Below, piece by piece: positions 1 to 10,900 of a stretch of DNA of 64,000 nt; the stretch's first letter is position 1, and each line of letters starts with the position of its first letter. A program made the position numbers and the translations under genes. The notes below the pieces were generated by a model. That model did not search any database, was not told where the DNA came from, and worked only from the letters and a program-made list of their open reading frames with translations. The DNA lies in contig NW_004190338.2 in assembly GCF_000224145.3 (NCBI RefSeq), positions 124,001-188,000 of the forward strand. Reading direction: 5' to 3'. This DNA is from Ciona intestinalis. Taxonomy: Eukaryota; Chordata; Ascidiacea; Phlebobranchia; Cionidae.

Positions 1-274
1 TGATGTTTATGTGGTTTCGGCAAAAATGAATCATAAATAAACCGATTTAAGTTATTGTTCAACCTTATATAGCATTACGTCTTGTCTAATTCTGTATTAT
101 GATTAGTTATGGTAAACAAAATAATTCCAATTCTTGCCAAACATGATTTCCGCGTAAAAAGACCTAAATTATTCACACGTTTTTAAACTATTGGCGCTTA
201 CATAATTTATTGTTTAACGATTGTGTGGAGTTATTCGGTTATAACATATTTTATTAGTTTTACAAAGTTAAAAA
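1..274. other. no gene seen at left edge
   Basis: AT-rich sequence with no supported exon. The first coding exon of the GPCR that follows (start codon and extracellular N-terminus) was not found here. It is either outside the window or too short to recognise. Confidence 0.4.
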
Positions 275-470
275 TCAGGTGGGAGATGATAGGTCACCTT
301 TTTATTCTATTTTCTCTTCCCATTTTGGTAGTAAACATAGAACATTTAAATAATTATAAAACCATATCCTCAAGACTCCTATATAGACCATTGTTAAATG
401 TTTAAAACACGATCAGAATATTAGAACATCATGTTCCAAAGGTGTCCCATCTTACCCCCAGTACTGTATT
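275..470 (-). mobile_element. MITE, degraded left end
   Basis: Member of the family described in full at 902-1098. The right end matches the consensus (AAGGTGTCCCATCTTACCCCC) and the left end is worn. It lies just upstream of the first visible GPCR exon. Confidence 0.75.
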
Positions 471-487
471 TTTATATTTTGTTACAG

Positions 488-3400
488 AAACTACATATTC
501 ATATTCATTGGCATATAAAGTTGGAGTGGCATTCGTTCTAACACTGATTGCTGTAGTTGGTACACTTGGAAACATATGTATCATATACGCGGTGTGTACG
601 CAAAAGGTTAGTATTTTTCTATGGCTCAATTTAGTTATAAGTTTTACGAGCCATTGGAACATTTCGTTTTTATTTCTTAAAGAAATGATGAGCCTTGAAT
701 ATAATATTGTGCAAAATATAATTATTGTTAAAGGCGTAATTTATATCTATATAATTATTTTTTTAACAATAATTATTTTTGCACAGTATTATTTTCAGAG
801 CTTATCGATTTCTAAGAAATGGAAACGAAATGTTAAAAAAATGGTATATATATATATATATAGGTGCGTGTGTGTGTGAGAGTCCCATCTTCTCCCTACA
901 ATATAGTAGGGTGGGGGAAGATGGGACACCTTTCACACATAATAACCAAATATACTGATCGTGTTTTAAACAATTAGCAACGGTCTATGGGAGCCGTGAG
1001 GATAAAGTTTTATAAAAAATCGTTGAATGTTTGTTTACTACCAAATTGGAGAAGAAAATAGATTGAAAAGGTGTCCCACCTTCTCCCACCCTACTATATG
1101 CATATTTACTGTATCCTAATATTCTCTATTAGTCAGGCATTTGTCAATGTCATATGATATACCGACTATCATTAATAAACGGACAGCAATCAAGTAAAGG
1201 ATGTCATTCCAATTATATGGGAATAGTAAATAGCCTTTATTAATGCGGTTGGTTTTTCCCAATCGCCAAGCCATTTGTCATTGACAAGTTGTCATGAAAC
1301 TCTTGCGCATTAAAATTTAATGTTACTTATTGGCAAGGGTATGGTGATAGAATTAAAGATATGCAGGGGAGGGTGTGTAAAGGGTTGGGTAATCGGAGTA
1401 TTGAAATTAGCGTAAAAAGGAATATTTCAACAATGCATTTTGTCATGATTTAAAATACTTAAAACCATGTTAATTCTAGAGCTGCGTAATTCAACTAACG
1501 TATTTTTCTTGATATATAGTAGAGTGGGGGAAGATGGGACACCTTTAGTACATAATATCCGATTATCATATTCGTGTTTTAAACAGTTAGCAATGTTCTT
1601 TATGGGAGCTATGACGATACGGTTTTATAATTTTTTGAGTGTTCTTTGTTTACTACCAAATGAAACAAGAAAATAAAATAAAAAGGTGTCTCATCTTCTC
1701 CCATTCTACTATAAGGACGAGGGAGACGGGACACCTTTGGCACACAATATTCTGATCGCGTTTAAACAATTAAAAACGGTCTATAGAAGTCGTGAGGTCC
1801 AGTTATAATCTTTGGATGTTCATTGTTTACTACTAAAAATGGGACGAGAAAATAGAATGAAAAAGTGTCCTATCTTCCCCCACCCTAATATATAACAATT
1901 AACGAACATTTTCCGCAGAAACTGCGTCGTTTAAAGACCAACTACTTCGTATGTAACTTGGCGCTTGCTGACTTGACAGTTACATCAGTAGTTCTTCCTT
2001 CGACTGTCGCGAATGTCATCAATAATAATGTATCTCCATTACCGGTGGGCGCGTGTATGTTCGTCGGGTTTATAATGCCCTTAAGCTGCGTCGCTTCAAT
2101 GCAGAACCTAATGCTGATAAGCACACAAAGGTATGTAGGATATTACTAATACTATAGTATTGACATTGATGCTATATATGTTGGTTGTGGGGTGTAGGGA
2201 AAAACGTACATTGTTTGCGTATAATTTACCTTTATTTCTAAATCGTATTTTTAAAACTTACCAACCCTTTTTAAAGGTCGTAACAATACGGGTAAATAAT
2301 TCTGTATATATTCTTTGTTTACTACCAAAAGGGAAGGTAAAAGAAAATGAAAACTAGCACAATCTTGCCCCAAGCAACAATATGTAGTATATAGTAGGGT
2401 GGGGGAAGATGGTACACCTTTAGCACAAAATATCCAAATATCCTGATCGTGTTTTAAACAATTAACAAATATCTATGGGGGTCGTGAGGGTACGGTTAGA
2501 TAATTCTTTGAATGCTCTTTGTTTATTACTAAATGGAGCGAGAAAATATAGTTAAAAGGTGTCTCGTCTTTCCCCACCCTACTGTATTTTCTTTTTACAG
2601 AAGTAACATTACTGGAAATGCGGCGCAATTTCCGTCGTGAGATCATATTACAAACGCATGGTTTCGTTTAAAGCAATCGGTCGTTACAGAATTCCGACTA
2701 ATCCTATTTCAATCAACAACAGACTTTCAGCCACTGCGGTGACTGACTCGAATCGAAATACTTCTGAAGCGATTAAAACATGGGCACTTGTCGTTTTCGC
2801 TTGGGTTTGGTCTACAATGCTCGTGCTCCCTCTAACGACAAGTATTCCAACGCTTACGAACTCGACTAGCAAAACCATGCTGAAGTATGATGCCGCCGCA
2901 GGTAAAAAAATAAGTAATAAAGTTTAAAAGCAACTAATTTTTTACACCCTATGCAAACATGAAGTTTTATTTATAAATAGCGGGCAAAAAATAAAAAGAA
3001 ATTATGCTCAATCTTTTTTAATCTACAGCGAGGCAAGCAAGGGAAAATTGAATTTTGGCCCATTACCCACAAACTAATTAGTTAAATTAGATTCTGTAGT
3101 CATACATTTAAGCGAAATAAGGTCAAACTTAAATGTAAGTAAACTTGGAAGTGCAGAACAACTAATTTGACATGTATTGTAAAATTAAACCCAATGTACA
3201 GTAGGGTGGGGGAAGATGGGACACCTTTTCATTTCATTTTCTTTTCATTTGATGGTAAACAAAAAACATTCTAAGAATTATCACACCATATCCTCATGAC
3301 TTTAATAGACCGTTGTTAATTGTTTAAAACATGGTCAGGATGTTTGGATATTACGCGCTCAAGGTGTCCAATCTTCCCCCAGCCTACTATATCATTATTT

Positions 3401-6111
3401 TTAGAAAATAATCATAGCCAATAAAGCATGCGTTCTACCATGTCTTTATACAAACAAATTATATTGATGCCAGGCTTATTATGAGTCTAAACAAAAGGTA
3501 GTTATCATTTTTTGTAAATGTTATTTTGTGATCGATAAAAGAATTACGTTTCGCTCGCCGGTGATATATTATAAGAGTAAACGCAGCAAATTTTGATCTT
3601 TTGTTGGTATGCCCCTTTAAGTGTTCAGCCCAAGGACATAGGTAAAGAATTATACATAAAACCAATCGTCATCAGATTTCAGACAACTTACATTACATTG
3701 CACTGCAGGTATGTGTGCATGGGACGATGTGTCGTCACCTCGATACAACTTCGCTCTGATCTGCGTCGCGTTCTGTATTCCCCTCATCGTATCTGGCATC
3801 TGCTATACTGTGCTCTTCAACCGAGTAAAGGGGTAAGAAACTGCTGCTTTTTGTTGCTTTAAGACGCCTAAGTAACTGTTTTCTTTGCACCCGCACGAGT
3901 ATATATATATATATAGTAATGTATATACATACATATGAATACATATATAGTAGGGTGGGGGAAGATGGGACACCTTTAGCACATAATATCCAAATATCCT
4001 AATTGTGTTTCAAACAATTAACAACGGTCTATGGGAGTCGTTAGGATATAGTTTTATAATTCCTTGAATGTTCTTTGTTTACTACTAAATGGGACGAGAA
4101 AATAGAGTTAGAAGGTGTCCCATCTTCCCCCACCCTACCGTATATATATATAAATGTTAGGGTGGGTATAACGGGACACCTTTAACACTTATAATTTCCA
4201 AATATACTGGAAGTCGTGAGGGTACGGTTTTATAATTGTTTGAATTTTATTGGTTAACCACCAAATGGGACAAGAAAACAGAATGTAAACGTGTCCCATC
4301 TTTCCCAACCAACTATATATAAAGATAGTAAACGAATCAATTAAACGTTTTGATAGCCAGATTTTTCGTGCGGTGTATGCTACAGATTAAACTAGGGTAA
4401 CGTGATTTTTTTTATGAACACTTGATCACGGCGAGATTAACAGAATTAATTACAATTGCATATAGTTACCAGTTGTGCTAAAAAATAACGAACGACAATA
4501 TATTTTAGGAAGTCCAGGAAAATGACAAATCAAATGGAAACTAAAAACGCCACCTTGGTTCAAAGGGAACGTAGACTGCTGAAAACCATTCTCATCGTGT
4601 TAATAGTATTTGTCGTGTCATGGGGGCCATATTGTCTTATTGTTCTGCTAAGCACGTTTGGAATTTCTGACTTTACTACCAACGAAACGTGTGAGTAGTC
4701 TACCTGATTTAGATTACTTTATTTGGATTGGAATAATGATATGAGACACGTATGCTGCAGCACCAATTCATAAGAATAGGGTTGTACAATTATGCATCAT
4801 AGCACACTGCTGTTGTATATACGATTATAAGATACTATCATTTGAACCAGTTTTCTGAGTGTTTACATGTCACTCAGCAAATTTAATATACAGTACGATG
4901 GGGGAAAATGGGACACTTTTTAACTCTATTTTCTCGTCCCATTTAGTAGTAAACAAAGAACAATCAAAGAAATATGAAAATATGTTCTCATTACTCTCAT
5001 ATACCGTTGTTAATTGTTTAAAGCATGGTCAGGATATCTGGATATATATGTGCTAAAGGTGTCCCATTTTCCCCACCCTACTATACGTTTGATAAAATTG
5101 ACTCTTTATTTAACAAAATTTTGAAATAATATTTCACGTAAATGTTAAACAGGCCGAACTGTTATGTCTCATTAGTGCATGAAAATAAGCCGTCCGTATA
5201 TTTTTACAGGGAAACGAACTACAGCGTGGCTGGGCGTTTCAAATTCAGCTTTTAACAGCATAATATACGGTTGGCGAAACCGGAATTTTCGAATGGGTTA
5301 CAAAATGTGTCTTTACCAAGTTATAGATGGCTTAACCTGTAATAAGTAAGTTTTTGTTAAGCCATCTAATATAACACAATTTGGTTGTTATAATCAAAGC
5401 AACGTCTAACGTTCATTTTCACCAAGTTTTGTACAACATCTAAAATCTTATCGATTCCTATCATTGAGTTTCATAATATGATTAAATAACCCAACTTATT
5501 TCTTTAAATGCCGAACTTTCTATAGACTGTATAGTTATTGTAGTGTTGGGGAATACGGGACACCTATAGTCATTGTAGTGCTGTAGTGTTGGGGAATACG
5601 GGACATCCGTTGGGGAATACGGGACACCATCGTGTTTTAAACAATTAACAACGGTCTATAGGGGTCGTGGGGATGCGGTCATATATTTAATTGAATGCTG
5701 TTTGTTAACTACCAAGTGCGGCAAGGAAATAAAATAAATAAGTGTCCCATCTTTCCCCACCGTACTTTATTATTCAACAGTTTGTGACAGCAATCCCTTA
5801 TTTTACTTATTTGATTAAGTTATAATTGCAAACTTAAATTTTTTTGAGCTGTGAAGACTGTTGTTTTGATTTTGTGTAATATGCTTACATTATATGTAAC
5901 CGAAGATTAAAAAAAGTTGTTATTTAGATACGAAATGAGGCGCCGCGTTCTCCGTCGTTCATCAAAACGTAAACGACAACGAATGTCTGACCTCGCCTGT
6001 CGGTCTATTCCACCCAATCTATCCGAATGTACAACTACAAATAAATACGTAACACGGCTGAATAACTCTTCGGTTCGGTCGAAAATATCTTTAAGCGTAA
6101 ACAGCACATAA
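488..6111 (+). CDS. class A GPCR, paralog 1 (N-terminal exon not found)
   Basis: Rhodopsin-like seven-helix receptor assembled from exons 488-606, 1919-2130, about 2690-2901, 3709-3832, 4509-4690, 5210-5345 and 5928-6111; all phases agree. The exons carry TM1 (GTLGNICIIYAV), TM2 (VCNLALADL), the conserved TM3 Cys (GACMFVGF), TM4 (FAWVWSTMLVLPL), an extracellular-loop Cys (MCAWDD), TM6 (SWGPYC) and TM7 (NSAFNSIIYGWRNRNFR). The basic cytoplasmic tail ends at the TAA at 6109-6111. The TM7 pattern and the LALADL block resemble melatonin-receptor/Tre1-like receptors; the ligand is unknown. The start of the TM4 exon is uncertain: the acceptor at 2600 has the better pyrimidine tract but its phase runs into a stop, while AGs near 2641 and 2689 keep the frame. 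The first exon must end in phase 1 and is missing. Its sister gene is at 7902-16304. Confidence 0.88.
879..905 (+). mobile_element. MITE right-end fragment
   Basis: Only an isolated right terminal repeat (AGTCCCATCTTCTCCCTAC) survives, abutting the left end of the next MITE. Confidence 0.55.
902..1098 (+). mobile_element. MITE, full length (family description)
   Basis: Reference copy for the main family: about 200 bp, non-coding, terminal inverted repeats of about 30 bp (left TAGTAGGGTGGGGGAAGATG, right its complement), inserted at TA. The interior reads AGCACATAATATCC then an AACAACGGTCTATGGGAG core. I use '+' when that order reads left to right. TA targets and end structure suggest mobilisation by a Tc1/mariner-like transposase; no transposase is present. 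Ciona MITEs (Cimi type) are known from the literature; the exact family assignment is from memory. Confidence 0.92.
1515..1712 (+). mobile_element. MITE, full length
   Basis: Both terminal repeats are present (TAGAGTGGGGGAAGATGGGA at left). Its right end is shared with the next copy. Confidence 0.9.
1710..1894 (+). mobile_element. MITE, abutting the previous copy
   Basis: Second of a head-to-tail pair, with a diverged left end (GACGAGGGAGACGGGACACC). It stops about 25 bp before the TM2 exon of the GPCR. Confidence 0.85.
2172..2386 (+). mobile_element. degraded MITE
   Basis: Recognisable only by the interior (TTCTTTGTTTACTACCAAA) and a worn right end (CAATCTTGCCCCAAGC). It is older than its neighbour at 2389. 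Confidence 0.5.
2389..2587 (+). mobile_element. MITE, full length
   Basis: Both ends are clear. It finishes 13 bp before the strong but apparently unusable acceptor at 2600, so it may have disturbed this intron. Confidence 0.9.
3196..3393 (-). mobile_element. MITE, full length
   Basis: CAGTAGGGTGGGGGAAGATG at left, CTTCCCCCAGCCTACTATAT at right; reversed interior (GGTAAACAAAAAACATTC). Confidence 0.9.
3946..4144 (+). mobile_element. MITE, full length
   Basis: Near-consensus copy with an (AT)n run on each side. Confidence 0.9.
4155..4320 (+). mobile_element. MITE, internally shortened
   Basis: Shares its AT-rich spacer with the previous copy. The interior lacks about 30 bp around the usual AACAACGGTCT core. 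Confidence 0.8.
4888..5087 (-). mobile_element. MITE, full length
   Basis: Left end CAGTACGATGGGGGAAAATG, right end CATTTTCCCCACCCTACTAT; lies between the TM6 and TM7 exons. Confidence 0.88.
5535..5769 (+). mobile_element. MITE with multiplied left end
   Basis: The left terminal motif GTTGGGGAATACGGGACA occurs three times in succession (about 5545, 5588 and 5610) before one normal interior and one right end. Confidence 0.85.
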
Positions 6112-6197
6112 ATTTAGAATTTTGCTGAGTGTGTCCTATATGTACGTTATATATGTTTGACCTATGTACGGTTGCATTTGTCCATCTTAAGCTATTT

Positions 6198-6389
6198 ATA
6201 CAGTAGGGTGGGGGAAGATGGGACACCTTCTAACTGTATTTTCTCGCCCCATTGAGTAAGAATATACAAAGAATTATAAAACCATATCACAACGACTTCC
6301 AAAGACCGTTGTTAATTAATTAAACCACGATTAGAATATTTGGATAATATGTGCTAAAGGTGTCTTATCTTTCCCCACCCTACTATATA
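6198..6389 (-). mobile_element. MITE, full length
   Basis: Both terminal repeats intact; lies about 90 bp after the GPCR stop codon, so probably in the 3' UTR. Confidence 0.9.
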
Positions 6390-6964
6390 TGTATTGTTAT
6401 ATTTTTGCTGTTGTAAACTGCCCGTACGACTACACTGTAACGTTTCGTTTTAATATTAATTTTAATGCACGTTGTTTAAAATTAAAGTTACCTTTATTAT
6501 TTTTTTGAAGTTGTGTTACTTTGTTAGTGAGATGTCATTAATTCTTTGGCAAAGAAGCAGCGGGACATTATGGAAAGTAGAGAAAAACCTCACTGTTTAT
6601 AAAGCTATGCCAAAAAACGCGACAGATCAGTGCAACTTTATTATATGGTACAGCTAAAAACATTTGCAAAATCTAATAAAAACAAACCGCTTCTAAAATA
6701 CATGTATAATACGTGCTCTGTATCAGAGATAGAAGTATAATTACAACAACAAATATTAATAACATTCAAATTCGTGAACCATTTCTACCATTACAATCAC
6801 AATACTGTTAAATTGGATTCGCGGGTTCATTCAATACTTAGTTTAGCCAGTGCATTGTTTATATTTCTAAGCCGTTTAAGATAATGAAAAAGTATATATA
6901 GTTTAGTGTTTACGTTTAAAATACGGTGTATAAGCATGAGCAGTGTTTTAGCATATCGATGTAC

Positions 6965-7131
6965 AAAAGAATGGGAAAAGATGGGACCCCCTTTCGTTTT
7001 ATTTTCTCGTCCCATTTTAAAACCGTATTCTCACGACTCCCATAAATCGTTGTTAATTGCTTAAAACGCAATCAGGATATTTAATAAGTGCTAAATTTAA
7101 TAAGTGTTCCGAATTCCCAACCATACTATAT
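6965..7131 (-). mobile_element. MITE, shortened
   Basis: Worn ends (ATGGGAAAAGATGGGACCCC at left; ATTCCCAACCATACTATA at right). Confidence 0.75.
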
Positions 7132-7901
7132 AAAAATGAAAAATAATCATTAAACATCCACCATTATTAAAATGTAGGGAGCCGCAATTAAAAACACAGT
7201 TGTTGTTTCGCAAAAAAGGCGTCTGGTGACTCTAATTGATCGCAGGATATATTTACGGTTTACCATGCTGCTGCGATCTGTTGGTTGCTGTCAGGAAATT
7301 TGCGGTAATGGGAAAGCTAGAGCACATAAGGAAATTTTAAAGATGCGCGCAGTTGAAATAAGGTCGTAGAAATTAAATCCTTTTAAGCATCAAATGCTAA
7401 AGATTGGTGGTTTTATTTGACTTAGAGAAACCGCGTATGTTTAGGTCTAAAATACATTGCGGGTCGCCTGTATAAGAAAAAGCAAACGCATAATTATTGT
7501 TTTCGCCCAGTAGTATACACCGATGAATAGATATGCTTTCAGGGTGGCATTTATACGCGCCATGTTGCAGATATAGCATATCACATACAACGAGCGGTTT
7601 TTGAATACCGACAGACTTCAAATTACTTTAATTGCCAGTTTGCCAAGTTAAAACTCATGTATATTTTAGCACCAATTGCAATGACGGTTGAGATTTTGTC
7701 AGCTTAAGCCAGACTATAGAATCAGTATATAGCGCTTGGAGTTTAGCTTGCATACAATTTTGGAGTTTAGCCTGAATACAATTCGTCAAAAGACTCGATA
7801 ATTTTATTTTTTGGTTTTATAGAAAATTAATGTACTGCAGACATAAATGAAAGTAGTCTTTATTGAACTGTGGACTAAATATCGGATATTCAGTATTTAT
7901 A

Positions 7902-10900
7902 ATGTCAGGAGACTTGTACCTATACTCTACAATAACACCTAATGGATTGCTTCAGACATTTTCCTCTACAACGAATGCTACAGGTAAGCAAGACTTTGGC
8001 TTAATTAAAAAAGTTCCGCAAATCCGCAGAGGTTGCATGCGCCCAAGGTTGTAAACTTGTAAGAAATAAAAAATAAATACAAAAATTAGGCATAAATAAG
8101 TTACGGAAACTCGTATATAAAAGCGGGCACGAGTGCATGAAACAGAACACCGATGTAAAACGATTGTCGTTGCCCTGCGGCGATAAATATGTCACATTGA
8201 TTATTAATTTTTTTATACAAATATTTTATTAATTTTTTACCTTTTTATTACGAATAAAAAACGTTATACTCAAGTTATTTATACTTCGCTATAACTTACA
8301 GTCATATGTATAGTACAGTGGTGGGGGGAGATGAGACACCTTAGTACATATTGCCCAAAATTTCCAAAATCAAAATACATGGCTTTGGGGTGATACTACG
8401 AATTAGCACTATAATTCCTTTATTGAAATAACAATTCAAAAAAATATATTAAAACACACGAGGAGTTATTTAACGATTCACACGTATATACATCAGATGT
8501 CATTTACAAATTCGAAAACACACAGGATAAGATGGGACAGTCTAAAATCATCGTTAATTTTTATTTATAAGTCAATTTATTAATAGGAATACATGTAAAT
8601 AACACGAAATAATACTGTACGCTTTGAAAATCAAGTTTAAACATTATTTTCCTTCCCCATCGCTATAATGTCGTATCCTACAAATGTAGGAACTTGTAAA
8701 AACAGAAAATTGACAATAAATATTAATAAACTTTACATTTTTGCTAAAAATTGGGTGTTGCTACACTGGTTTTTGCACAAGCCACTTCTCATAAATTATC
8801 CCCAAGTGCAAATAACTGAATTTCGAATATATTTTCAAAATAATATCTGTTTTATTATATCAGTATCTTTATAGTTGAATAACCCCTGAGGTATAAATAA
8901 CTAAACTAAAAGCAAATCTTTCAAAGTTTGGCAATAAAAATTCACAAAGCTACAATGTGGGGGGAGATGGGACACTAAACTGAAATATTTTTTATAATAA
9001 CCATTTTCTGCAACTTGTAGTTAACCTACCGAAATTAACCGCCTGTCCTAGTTTCCTTGCCATGTAAACTTTAAATATATAACGTTAAAACGATGTTTTT
9101 TATGTTTTTATTTCAAATTAAAGTCATATTGACCCCTGTCTATTTTCATCAACTCGGTTAATTCACAAAACTAAAACCACTTTAATGACACTAAATCAAA
9201 CTGTACGAAATATTCAAGTTTTTTTTATGAATCTGTTGGTCAGCCAAAACACACATACAACCTTTACAACGCCTACGAAAGCGTTGCTTGGAAAGAGTCA
9301 GCATATAAAATTTTGTGATTTGCTAGAAAAAATAAAACATTACGTTTTTGGGAAGATGATTGACTTAACGTTGCAATTGTACAAAACAAGATCATGAAAT
9401 GTTATTTTTCTTTTTCACATTCACACACAGTAGGATAACTGATACCAATACAGCTTTCGTTCATACTTTTCGTTCGCATGGTAAGGTTATATAACAGTGC
9501 ATTTTATGAAATATGAAAAAATGTTTTCCAGATGTATATAACGCAGAAGAGGCCTTCGTACCACTCATGGTCACCATTCTCATCATTGGAGCGGCTGTAG
9601 GAACAGTTGGAAACTTTCTTATTATTTATTCTGTTACCACTAATCCAGTAAGTAAAGCATAACTTTGCTTTGTATTTAAACGATTGCCAAACTATACTTA
9701 GGTACAATACGGTGGGGAAGTTTGGATACTTCACACACGTATATTGTACTATGGGGGCAGACGGGGCACCATTATCCTGATCGTGTTTTAGACAGTTAAC
9801 AATGCTCTTATTTTGAGTCGTGGGGATATACGACTATAAAATTCTTTAAATATTTGTTTTTTTATTGAATAAATGTGACGATTAAAAAGAATAAAAATTT
9901 GTACAATTTTACCCCAATCTATACTATATATTCTCACACAGTCCAAAAAAAATCTTTGATATATAATAAAACACATGTTTGTTTCCGGGCTTATTTAAAA
10001 CACATATGAGACTATATATAGTAGGCTGGGGAAAGANNNNNNNNNNNNNNNNNNNNNNNNNNNNNNNNNNNNNNNNNNNNNNNNNNGAAACAGTCTAACG
10101 AAAAAATTAGTACACGATGTTTAAACACAATCGATTTGGCATCGAACAGATTTCGTAGGCCTAATCGCAAAAAAAAGGTCTGATACATTCACACAAAAAG
10201 GTGTAAATCAAAACACATAATCGTTCAAGTATCGCGGTAAGCGTTGTTGACGCCCGTAGCGCGATGTACCGCGGTCGTACGGTGATTCGGGCGCGGTTGG
10301 TTGGGGTAGTTCGTCGTCAAAGCTGGTCGACCCCTCGAGTGACGCCTCTACCTCATCACTGTTCGCCGTTGGTCTCAACCAATTCGCCGGCATGAACTCT
10401 GCATGATAAGGGCGTAGGTGATCCACATGAACCACTCTGGTGTGGTGCTGTTCGGATCGCTGTATTTCGTATAAGTTTTCCGACAGTTTTCGGGTGACTA
10501 GGAATGGTCCCATCCAACCTTTTCCCAGTTTCTTCTTCCCCATTGGGGGATAATAGTACCACACCCAATCGTCCTGATTGAACGAAATGGGCAGAGCCGT
10601 ATACGGTCGTAGTTTCGGTTCTGTCGCTGCGCCGATCGCCGGAGATTCATACGAACGGAAGTGAAGCAGGACAGCATCTTATCGCGGAGGTTTTCTCATG
10701 TCATGCTTAGAGGCACGATAGGCCATCAGTAAATAAGGCAAATGGATATCCCAATCATTGTGATTTTCGTTCACAAAGGACGACAACATCTGCAGCAATG
10801 TCCGGTTGAACCTCTCCACCAACCCGGAGGATTGTGGATGATAAGGCGAATTTCTTGTCTTTTTGACTTCGAGCAAGCGGCACATCTCCTGAAACAAATG

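Larger units (their letters stand above)
6112..7901. other. spacer between the two GPCR genes
   Basis: Holds two MITEs and otherwise AT-rich DNA; an AATAAA near 6675 could serve the upstream gene. The stretch 7190-7640 is slightly richer in GC and would be the promoter side of the second GPCR. No conserved exon was found. Confidence 0.5.

Noticed and set aside
6472-6660. Plus-strand open frame with a hydrophobic start
   Set aside because: No ATG at its start, no splice context and no family resemblance.
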